Shown: one piece after another, positions 55,083-64,000 of the stretch
Layout of the letters: each line of letters starts with the position of its first letter
Numbering within the stretch: position 1 is the first letter of the stretch
NCBI GenBank assembly: GCA_002197995.1
Contig: NGZR01000004.1
Span: 4,898,001-4,962,000, forward strand
From: Gaeumannomyces sp. JS-464
Lineage: Eukaryota > Ascomycota > Sordariomycetes > Magnaporthales > Magnaporthaceae
Length of the DNA stretch: 64,000 bases
Direction: 5' to 3'
Made by a program: the position numbers and the translations under genes
Notes under the pieces: model-generated
Database searches by the model: none
What the model was told of the DNA's origin: nothing
What the model saw: only the letters and a program-made list of their open reading frames with translations

Positions 55083-55873
55083 TTGTGCGGATAGCGTAGC
55101 TAGGCTCTGGCGCGCCAAGGTGTACCTGTTGGGGTCTCTTTGGAAATGAAAATGGCAAAGGGGACAATATGATCTGCTTGAGAATTCCAAGGCTGCAATC
55201 ATCAAACACGGAAAGCTGGAGGGATCATGGCCCCGTTGCATTGGCTCTATATTTGTATGATGTGAATCGCAGACCTCCCATGCCTCCTTTTCCGTCTTCG
55301 CGCCCGCTCCTCCTGAAATTAGCAAAGCCACGCACTCAGACGAGATGTGATTCCAGGGCAGGCTGAGCGCCGCCTTACTGGGAATTGCGTAGCCCTGTCA
55401 AGCCGGGCGTAAAGAGCCGGGGCTGTTTGAGTGTTTTGTGAAGTGATCCCCGTCTCCTTTCGACTCTTTCAGCTCAGGCGCAGGGTGGCTTCATGGCTGC
55501 ATGGTCTTTGCCGCCCGGCTTCGCAGGTTGAACCAATAAACGCACATCACACCCCGGAACGACGCTCCCCATAGGTGGCTTTTATACCCTCCATCACGGA
55601 ATGGAGAGCCAAGCAAATAATTGAGGTGGCGCAGCCATCACACAGCGGCATTTTCCTCACTCTAATTAGCGGTGGGCTGTCACACAGGAGCAGGGTTCGC
55701 GCTTATAAACCTCAGCTTTCCAGGCACTGCTCTCCGGCTTCGGGAGCTTCGTTTCGGACGGAAGAGGCTGTCTGCAAATGCGGGGTCGACCGAAATTTCA
55801 CCTGGTGTGGCCTCAACGCAGGCCCAAGCCTTTTCACCCCATCCAACTTCAAAATCACCGTCTACACTTCAGA
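55083..55873. promoter_or_regulatory. Shared divergent promoter region of HET and NUDIX B genes
   Basis: The start codons of the HET gene (minus) and NUDIX B (plus) face apart across 0.8 kb, so shared regulation is possible. A CCAAT-like motif (in AACCAATAAACG, near 55532) and TATA-like GCTTATAAACC (near 55701) are visible. No other gene is seen. Confidence 0.45.
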
Positions 55874-56483
55874 ATGACCACCTCTCAAGCCGACACGCCG
55901 TCAGCTCCACGGCCCGGCCCGATACTTTCCTTCGCCCACCTCACTGTCCCGACCGCTCTCGCGCGCTTCAGCCTACCAGCGCGGGAGTACTTGAACCTAC
56001 ACGGAGACCCAAGCTGGAGCGGCGTCGCCGTCGGGGCGCTGGTCTTCGCGGGGGACCGGGTTCTGCTGCTGCAGCGGGCGAAGACGGACTCGCTGCCAGA
56101 CAAGTGGGAGATCCCGAGCGGCGTGGTGTCCAGCGACCCCGCCAAGGACCCCAGCATCGCCCAGGCGGTGGCGCGGCGAGCTGTGGGAAGAGACCGGGCT
56201 GAGCGCGCGGGAGCTCCGAGGCCTCGCGCCAGCCCCCGAGGGCGACGGTGGCTGGCGGGGAGAGGGGTTCGTGTTTCAGAACAGTACCAAGACAAAGGTC
56301 TTCTGCCGCTTCGTATTCGAGGTGGGTGTGGAGGGTGGTCAGGCTGGCGAGACGCAGGTCAGGCTGAATCCCTGGGAGCACCAAGATTACGCGTGGGCTA
56401 CGGAGGAGGATGTGCGGGAGCTCCGGATAGGGGAAGCCCGGCGGGCTATTCAGCTTACCAGTAGCCATTTAACACACAACTGA
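55874..56483 (+). CDS. NUDIX hydrolase B, one frameshift
   Basis: ATG at 55874 (MTTSQADTPSAPRPG). The strand and box text is clear: SGVAVGALVFAGDRVLLLQR, then LPDKWEIPSGVV, then the NUDIX core RELWEETGL after removal of one extra G near 56176. As in its paralogue, the first Glu of the NUDIX consensus is not in place. The C-terminal half (KTKVFCRFVFEV, LNPWEHQDYAWATEEDVRELRIGEA) matches NUDIX A position by position (VCRFYFVVE; EHVAFVWASEEEVRARRMG). The final SSHLTHN differs from NUDIX A. The expected length is about 203 residues. The likely reaction is hydrolysis of an NDP-X type substrate such as ADP-ribose or a damaged nucleotide; specificity cannot be read from sequence. It is divergently transcribed from the HET gene. 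Confidence 0.83.
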
Positions 56484-57203
56484 TCTTGCAGAGCTTTGAG
56501 CTTCGCAAGAACGACAGCGGGCAGGAAGCTTGATAAGTCGGGGTGGAGAGCAAGAATGAGGGATGACCACATGAATCCCTGAACTTTCAGCTGGATGGTG
56601 ATTTTCACTGGAAATCAAAAAGCTTGGAAATTGCTGTGCCCAAAAAGAAAGTGACCGAGAAGGGAAATGCCGCTAAACTAGCTGGGGAAACCTTGTAACC
56701 TATGGCCATTGGGGGAGAAACCCGAGGGCACGTTGGGGCTCGAGCACCAAAATCCAACGTTCCACGTGGGTTTGAGACCCATCAGGCTCCATAGATGGCA
56801 GGTCAGCGCCGATCACCGGGCAGACATTCATTGCTCCCCGGCGCAGCAGAGGGGCTTGTCCAATCGAAGTACGCTTTTGTTTTTTTGTGACGTCTTTTTC
56901 TCTCTCTCGTCTTCTAACCCTGCAGGCAACCTCTAAATAGCCCGAGACTCTGCGGCAAGCAGCCCACAATGCTCGACATATTGCGCCGTTCTCCATGTTC
57001 TCCATCGACCTTAGCCATATATGTCTCCCTTAAAAACCTGTTGTGTTCTTCAACTCACTGTTCTGCTGTGTTGCACATCCCATCCCCGTTCCTTATCCCA
57101 TATCCCCTTCTACCATACGAATGCGAAACTGGGACAAACCCAAAGCAAAGCAACAGTTCGCCTACAGTGCTCTAAAAGTACAAAGCCCCGAACTTCCAGC
57201 AAT
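56484..57203. other. Intergenic, left flank of LTR copy 2
   Basis: About 0.7 kb of unique DNA between NUDIX B and the second retroelement. The five bases before the LTR are GCAAT; the matching right-hand duplication lies outside the window. No gene is seen. Confidence 0.45.
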
Positions 57204-57517
57204 TGTCACACGGAAGCGACCAGGGATTCTTGGGAATAGCCTCACAAGGGCCACGGAGGCCCAAGCGCCTGCAAAAAGTAAGCGCTGGAGCAGTGGAGCC
57301 AGTCGTTCAAATAGGGCTACCAATCGGGCCAACGGAGATGGCGTAAGTGGACGGGCCACCTGCACGGGCCACCTAAATCTGGCTATTTAATCCCGGCGTC
57401 ATTTCAAAATCCCCTTAGCAGATTTTGGCTCCTAAAGCATCTTTTAAAACTATGAAAAATTATTAGCTTTTATAATAAAAATTACCCTTTTTAAGCCTGC
57501 ATTGCACCTTTATAACA
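57204..57517 (+). repeat. 5' LTR of copy 2
   Basis: Begins TGTCACACGGAAGC and ends TTATAACA; 314 bases, the same length as the 5' LTR of copy 1. Confidence 0.94.
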
Positions 57518-60500
57518 AATAATTTTTCACTTTACTTAAAACCGCTTAGTAATACCTACTACCTTTCTTTTTAAGCTTTAAAAAGTATTACTTAGTTAAA
57601 TCCTACCCCGCATTACCTTTTAATCGTCCAAACCGGCAAATTTTTATCGGTCGCACTACTACGGAACACCTTACGAGCTCGCAGCCGGCTAGTGCCAGGC
57701 CGATTGCGCCTAATCCCGTTATTACTAGCATCCCTCGGGAACCCGTGCCAATCGCCCCTTTTACGGGATCCGACGACGAGTTATCCGAAAAAGAGGACGA
57801 AAAACCTTTCTCGGTAAAAAAAAAGGATTTCACCATGCCAGCTTAGGGTAATTCGTTACGAGCCCCAAAGGCTAGTATAAAAGACCCCCTTTTATTACCA
57901 ACCGTGGATATCCCTATAACAAATAACGCAAAAGCTTTTATTTTGTACTTAGCCTTTACCTTCGAGCGAGCTATAAGCCAAAAAACCTTTTAATTTTTAA
58001 AAAAGGTGCCCGACTTTTCGAAATGGATGGTTAGCATCCAATAAGAATTCGTTAACACGCATTACGCTATTATGGCTTTATTTAAGGGCGTCGAACGAGG
58101 AACATTCGACGTATAAAGGCAATTTAGTAAGCTTAAAGCCCATTACGACAGCATTACCCACGGTTATTATACCCTCGTTTTTATGCATAAAAAAAGGCTA
58201 TTGGCTTTCGCGGAATAATAAAAAAAGTTTTATTAACGGATTTTCGCGAAAAGCTATTTGTTTTTTAATAGGTATGGGGAAACGTCGCAATTTTAACGGA
58301 ATAATAGGAAATACGCACTTAAGCTTTAATTTATTTCCGAAATGCTACCCGAGCAAACTAAAACCGCTTTTAAAAACTGCAAAAAACGGTTTACCTTTTT
58401 TAAAAAAGGCGTTAAAAGATAAGCAAAAACAAAAAAGGCTTAAATCCGAGTTTTTATAGCTAAAAAGCATATTTCCCCAAACGATTTTACGGTTGCGGAA
58501 AAAAGGTACTTTTTAAAACACGGCAGCTCGTTAAAAACACGTTAAAAAAGGCGAAACGTTTGGAAAAAAAAAGGATCCGCCCACGTTTTTCCACCGTAAT
58601 ATTAGCGTTATAACGAAATTTTATACCCTTTATGTTTTACTAAAAGTCGCCAGCTAATAACCCCGCCGGCGCCCCGGTCCCTTTTATCGAAATAAAACCT
58701 GCGAAATAATCGAACATAAAATAATCCGCGTTTTTACGATAAGGGATTTTTAATAAAAACCTTTTATCTCCTGTTAATTTATAACGATAACAGGTTAAAA
58801 CTACTACCGTTATCGCCTATTAATAATACCGTGCAGCTATTACCGGGTTACGCTATTTAGGCAGCTTAAAAAGGTATTAAAAGCTCCTTTTTAAGGATTA
58901 CCAAAAAACCTTTTAATTACGTCGTTATTTTAAAAAACCTGTCGAACTTTTCCGAATCGTTTTTAAGCGAAAACGATAATAATGGAAATAGCCGTAAAAA
59001 CTTCCGGAAAATGTCTTAACGACTTCGAAATTCGGGATTTCGGGATATTATCCGAAAATTTCGGCGCGGTTTCGATTAATCCACGGCTTTTACCGCTATC
59101 GTTAATTTAATTCAATTTAACAAGTTTAAAAAATACGTAAAAAAAGATTTAGCGGCATTTAAACTTTAATAACTCCGCGTTACGGTTTATATGAAAACCT
59201 ACGTGGTTAATTTCCCAAATAATATTATTAAAATTAATTAGGTCGGGTTTTTTTTACCGAAAACGTTTAAATTTAGCATTATTAACGCTTGCGGTTTATA
59301 CGAAAAATCGGATTAAAAGATAACTGGAGCGCTTATTCGTCCGCGTTTTAAAAACGCTTTAAAAACGCTACCGAGTACTACCGTAACGCCCGAAAAATGC
59401 GAAAATTTAAATACAAAAGTAATACCGTGCAATATATTACTAAGCTTTTCGACCTTAACGAGGCAGTATAATAATCCGGCGTTATTTTTCGGGAATACAT
59501 TTTTAGCATTTTGCCTAAGAAAATTACTCGTTTTATATATTTATAACGGGGAGGTTTCCTTAATACGAACGAAAAATTCCTAATTGCTATTTAACAGGTA
59601 GGAAAAATTTATAAAGTTATACTTTAAAACCCGGGGTTAAAATCGCAGCCGGGAAAAAAAAGGCCCGCTTTAACATAAAAGCGTTTAAACGCGGGCCGTC
59701 CCCGCGATAACAGCTTTAAAAAAGCTAACAATTTAAGCTAATTTTTAAAGCCGGCGGTAGTTAAAAAGGCCGTTATAAACGATAAAAAAAACCATGTTTG
59801 GCCTTTTATTAAGCAAACTTTAAAAAGTGTTAATTAAAAAACGTGGATTAAAAAAAGCAAGCAAAAGCGGCATGCTGGAAATGTGGACGGGAAAACCACC
59901 ATATTTTAAAATGCTTCGTAAAAAAGGACGTTACCGGTAAAAATTTCCTTTCGCCCTTAACCAAAATGGCTAGTAATAAAAGGGTCGCTTTTAACGAACC
60001 CGCGGGTTACGAACCCAAAAAAGCTAAAATCGCGGCTATAACCCGGTTATAATAAGCATTTCCCGTTACGAACCGATATTTTAAAAAACTTTTAAAATCG
60101 GATTTCGATTATTAATAATCCCGAATCGCTTTAATTAAAACTAGGGCAAAAATGGAAAAAAAAAAGGCTTATCGTCGATATGTATATCCGATTAAAAGGT
60201 TACCCCGAAATTCCTATTAAGGTTTTTTTCGATTTAAAAAGCGATATTACCGTTATTTCGAACCAAATTACGGCTTTACTATTTAAACACGTTACCGACC
60301 GGCTTATCCCCCGAGCTATGGGAGCTTTCACGGGGGTTTAACAAAAATAAAAAGGAAATAACTCCTTCCTAATGTCGTATTACGATATTAAAACTACCAA
60401 ATAATAAAAATTCGAAATTAAGCCCTTTCGATTTAACTTTAACGTTTTTTACTTTACGAATGGATTAAAAAACATAAACTCCTAGGAATTTTTCGAAGGA

Positions 60501-60959
60501 CCAAAATACGTCCGGTTTGAATTAAAAGGATATCGGAAATGCAATCGGCTAAAAGCCCGAAAGCCTAAAGCATCGCTGCCCGAAAACATTTTAACTACCG
60601 AATTAGCAATTATCGCTTTTATTAAATAACGCATTACAATTCCCCGGGATTTTAAGCCCCCCAGCGAATTTAAAAACAAATTACGAGATTTAAGCCCCCC
60701 GGCGAACTTAACATAATATTTAAAAAGTTTAAGGAATTCCTCCTTATTATAATAGCTAAAGCTGCTATGCGTTTACCGGATTACTAACTTTAAAACTATA
60801 AAATTAACTTTAAAAAAAAACTAAACCTATATAAAAACCTTTGTATTAAATAAATACCCGAAAATTGGAAGTTTTTAAGCTTTAGCTTTAAAAAAACTTA
60901 AAAGCAGGACGGATGCGTAAGTTAACCTCCGCCGTCGGCTTTCCTTTGCTGTTCGCCGA

Positions 60960-61460
60960 AAAAAAGGACCTTTTAAACCTTTTACAACCGTTATTAACTA
61001 TAAGGATTTTAACTTTAAAATAATACCGATCCGTTATTTTATCCCTTTAATTACCAAGTTTTAAAATAAGCTGCGAAACGCGAAATAAATAACAAAAATC
61101 GATTTAAAAACCGGCTTTAATTTAATCCGTATAAAAGAGGGATATAAATAGCTTACGGCATTCCGCTGCAAGTACGAACTTTTCGAATTTACCGTTATGC
61201 CGATAGGATTTATTAATACCCTAGCCACCTTTTAAAGCCTTATAAACCACATTTTTAAAACTTAATTAACGCGGGCCTATTAATATATTTCGATAACCTT
61301 TTAATTTACGCGAAAACGGAAAAATAGCACGACGAACTGGTTAAGGAAATCCTGCAATAATTTACGAACCACCACCTCGCCGTAGCTCTTCGAAAGTGCG
61401 TTTAGTTAACCCAAAAGTCGAATTTTTAAAACATATTATTAGCTTATAAAGCATTTCCAT
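60960..61460 (+). pseudogene. Reverse transcriptase remnant of copy 2
   Basis: Conserved blocks visible across stops include LTAFRCKYELFEFTVMPIGF and a YFDN version of the catalytic block, so the second Asp is altered as in copy 1. The domain is inactive. Confidence 0.88.
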
Positions 61461-61789
61461 ATTTAACGATAAAGTTTAAGCCATTTTTAATTAAAAAGCT
61501 TTAAAAACATTAAAAAACTGCCAATCGTTCGTCGGCTTTACTAACTTTTATAAAAAGTTTATTAAAAACTTTTTTATTATTCGACTATTAATTATAATTA
61601 ACTCCTTTTTTAAAGCATAATAGTTATAAATTAAAAAATGCAATAAGCTTTCGAATTGCTTAAAAAGGCATTTATAATACCGCCGATCTTTTAATATTTT
61701 AACTTAAAGCTTTTTGCACAAATGGAAACCGACTTTTTAAATTTTGCCTATAACGTAATACTTTTTTAGCGAAATCCCGTTACTAATAA

Positions 61790-62100
61790 ACTTTACCCCG
61801 TCGCTTTTTACTTTCGCAAAATAACTTCGGCCGAAATTAACTACGAAATTTATAATAAAAAGCTTTTGGCAATTATCGACAGCTTTAGCTAATGGCGTTA
61901 CTATTTTAAAAAAGCTAAACACCGGATAAAAGTTTATATAAATTACCGGAATTTGGAATACTTTTTACCGCTAAAGTTTTAAACAAGCGGTAAGCAAAAT
62001 GGGTTTAACAATTATTAAATTACAATTTTATAATTTATTATAAGCCGGGCAAGCAAAATAATAAGGCCGACGTGTTATTAAAACTAGCCTAATATAGGCC
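61790..62100 (+). pseudogene. RNase H remnant of copy 2
   Basis: EINYEIYNKKLLAIIDSF and NYRNLEYF-like text appears in the same order as copy 1 (17,560-17,870), interrupted by stops. Confidence 0.82.
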
Positions 62101-62399
62101 TAAAAAAAGGGGGAGTAAAAATCAGCCGATTACGACGATTTTATAAAAAAAACACTTCCCCGAAACCACAACGGTTTTAACGACGGAAAATACGACGGAA
62201 AAAGGTTAAAAACCATTGTTAATGCTTTTCGCATCCGCTAAACTTTGTAATATCCTTTTAATAAAATGGATTACAAAATTTACTAATAAAATCCGCAAAA
62301 CCGGCGAGTTAAATCCCGAGTATTAAAGCCATTTGCAAAGGCCGGGAAAGGATAAAAAAGTAAAAAATAAATTTTTTTACCGTAAAAACAAACTGTGGG

Positions 62400-63680
62400 T
62401 GCCAAAAGCTTTATAAAAAAAGTCCTCAAATTTAAGCACGATATAAAAGTCGCCGGATATATAAGGATAAATAAAACTTTTAAGCTAATTACGCGCCACT
62501 TTTAATAGCTAAATATCGAAAAAAGCGTTCGGGAATACGTAAAAAGTTGCTTAAAATGCTAAAAAAACAGCTTTTAAATATGCACTATTTAAACCCCTTT
62601 AACTTATAAAGCTGCACTACTAGCTTTAAAAAACTGTAATTATAACTTTATTACGGATTTCTTTTTAAACGACAATTATAATTTAATTTAAATAATGGTA
62701 AACCCATTTATTAAAATAGCACATTTCGTACTTTTTAAAGTAAAAAAGTAAAAAGCGGATAATTTTATCCGTATATTTGCTAAAAAAATACTAGCGATTG
62801 CACGGTATGCTATTGGATATTATTTTCGATAAAAATTCCAAATTTACAACCATTTATAAAAAGATTTCCTTCGTTTAATCGGGATTAAGCTTAAAATAAA
62901 CCACGGCTTTCCACTTTAAACGAACGGATAAATTAAAAAACTTAATTAAAATTTGGAAATTTATTTCCGTTTATTCGTTAATTACGAAATACTAACTAGG
63001 TTAATTTTTTTCCCATAGCGGAATTTGCCTATAATAATACTTCTTTGCAAATACTACCGTTATTCCCTTTTTCGCTAATTACGGGTATTATTTAGCTTTT
63101 AACAACCCCCTTTTTTCGGGACGAACAAAAAACCCAAATAGCAAGCTATACAGCCATTAAATGATTTAAATACATTAGGAAGCTAAAAGCTACCTCGAAA
63201 AAGCACGAAAACGAATAAAGCATTGGGCAGATAAAAAACGAGGCCTTTTACCGGTTTTAACCGAAGGACAGCTCGTTATGCTTAACGCTCGCCATGTTAA
63301 AACTCGCCGCCCCGCCAAGAAACTCGATTTTAAAATGCTCGGCCCTTTCCGAATTTCAAAGGTGATTTCCCTTTCCGCAGTTCGTTTAACCCTGCCAAAA
63401 ACCTGGAAAATCCACGACGCTTTTCACGTGTTATTTATAAAGCCTTACCGCGCTGGCATTTAAGCACGACCTAACTTTAACCAGGTCCTGCGAAAAGCTC
63501 CCCCGATAAAGGGAAAGTATACCGTCGAAAGGGTGGAAAACTTTATAATTAGCCCCCAGGGAAAGTATTATACCGCGTAAAGTGGGAAGGATACCCGAAA
63601 GAGCGGGACAAAACCTGGGAGCTTTAGGAGCATTTTAATGGCGAAAAAGCCAAAGCCAAGGTTGTGGCTTTTTATTAACA
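62400..63680 (+). pseudogene. Integrase and chromodomain remnant of copy 2
   Basis: Broken integrase text is followed by an open 61-codon stretch at 63278-63463 with KMLGPFRISKVISLSAVRL and IHDAFHVLFIKPY. After it, in shifted frames, comes a chromodomain-like KWEGYPKERDKTWEL segment at about 63,575-63,620. This is the best preserved coding part of either copy. Confidence 0.87.
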
Positions 63681-63826
63681 ACACCCCGACAAACCCAGGG
63701 ACGAACACGTGCCTTTGCTACGTTAGCCTCCACCAAAAGAAGGGCCGACCAGGAACCTTTAGCACGCAAAAGGCCACGGAGGACCTAGGAGGGTCTCGGG
63801 ACGCGCCCTTGGGAAGGGGAGGATTG

Positions 63827-64000
63827 TGTCACACGGAAGCGACCAGGGATTCTTAGGAATAGCCTTACAAGGGCCACGGAGGCCCAAGCGCCTGCAAAAA
63901 GTAAGCGCTGGAGCAGTGGAGCCAGTCGTTCAATAGGGCTACCAATCGGGCCAACGGAGATGGCGTAAGTGGACGGGCCACCTGCACGGGCCACCTAAAT
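63827..64000 (+). repeat. 3' LTR of copy 2, partial
   Basis: Starts TGTCACACGGAAGC after the purine tract GGGAAGGGGAGGA and is cut by the window end at 174 of about 314 bases. Confidence 0.94.

Larger units (their letters stand above)
57204..64000 (+). mobile_element. Ty3/Gypsy LTR retrotransposon, copy 2, RIP-degraded, right end outside the window
   Basis: Same element and orientation as copy 1, co-linear throughout. It has a complete 5' LTR, decayed gag-pol and the first 174 bases of the 3' LTR. The LTR-to-LTR spacing (57204 to 63827) matches copy 1 (12974 to 19607) within about 10 bases. Differences between copies are overwhelmingly C/T and G/A. The integrase C-terminus and chromodomain region of this copy retains more GC than in copy 1, so the copies were mutated independently or to different degrees. 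No intact frame remains. Confidence 0.95.

Noticed and set aside
53376..55331. 651-codon minus-strand frame extending through the HET intron
   Set aside because: Its first third is the HET exon, but after the intron it reads Arg/Ser/Pro-rich nonsense, while the spliced frame continues the HET domain. It also extends upstream of the likely start at 55082.

Overview
The window looks like the nuclear genome of a filamentous ascomycete (Pezizomycotina, probably a Sordariomycete; no species is assigned). The gene-bearing DNA is GC-rich. Introns are short (about 60-95 bases), with GT(A/G)AGT-type donors and CTAAC/CTGAC branch sites close to the AG. The gene families are typical of these fungi: DUF6594, HET, Pth11-like seven-helix receptor, 2EXR, GH93 and a CE1 feruloyl esterase. 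Two AT-rich blocks are Ty3/Gypsy chromovirus-type LTR elements whose reading frames have been destroyed by transition mutations of the kind left by repeat-induced point mutation (RIP).

Layout. 1-12.5 kb: a truncated MFS transporter at the left edge; a tail-anchored hypothetical protein; a broken nucleoside-phosphorylase-domain gene; a DUF6594 membrane protein with an in-frame stop; a hypothetical gene with a frameshift; a broken small secreted-protein gene; and an intact secreted phosphodiester-glycosidase-like protein. 12,974-19,919: a complete LTR retroelement with a TGTGG target duplication. 20.4-31 kb: a 2EXR protein, a secreted feruloyl esterase, a GH93-like exo-arabinanase, a Pth11-like receptor and a hexose transporter, which together suggest plant cell-wall use and sugar sensing/uptake. 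31-34.9 kb: about 3.9 kb without a recognisable gene. 34.9-42.3 kb: an EthD-EthD-alpha/beta-hydrolase fusion, then a cellular RNA-dependent RNA polymerase. 43.7-47.7 kb: a GTPase-RING-patatin multidomain protein. 48.3-51.2 kb: an MBOAT/wax-synthase-like acyltransferase and a small six-cysteine protein. 52.1-56.5 kb: a HET-domain gene flanked by two related NUDIX genes. 57,204 to the end: a second copy of the same LTR element, same orientation, running off the window.

How the genes may work together. The 38-57 kb stretch holds several families used in fungal genome defence and self/non-self recognition: an RNAi-type RdRP, a P-loop GTPase carrying a patatin lipase, and a HET-domain protein. A decayed PNP_UDP gene lies at about 4 kb. 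The most interesting arrangement is NUDIX-HET-NUDIX. HET domains are thought to be distantly related to TIR domains, and NUDIX enzymes hydrolyse nucleotide diphosphates such as ADP-ribose, so an effector/signal-clearance module can be proposed. This is inference, not something the sequence proves.

Quality caveat. Many otherwise well-conserved genes carry isolated one-base (occasionally two-base) indels: the sugar transporter about seven, and also GH93, both NUDIX genes, the MBOAT gene, the EthD fusion, the RdRP tail and the GTPase-patatin gene. Protein conservation continues in a new frame directly after each break, which looks more like residual consensus error than old pseudogenes. Intact genes include the HET gene, RdRP core, feruloyl esterase, Pth11-like receptor, 2EXR protein, glycosidase-like protein and Cys-rich protein.
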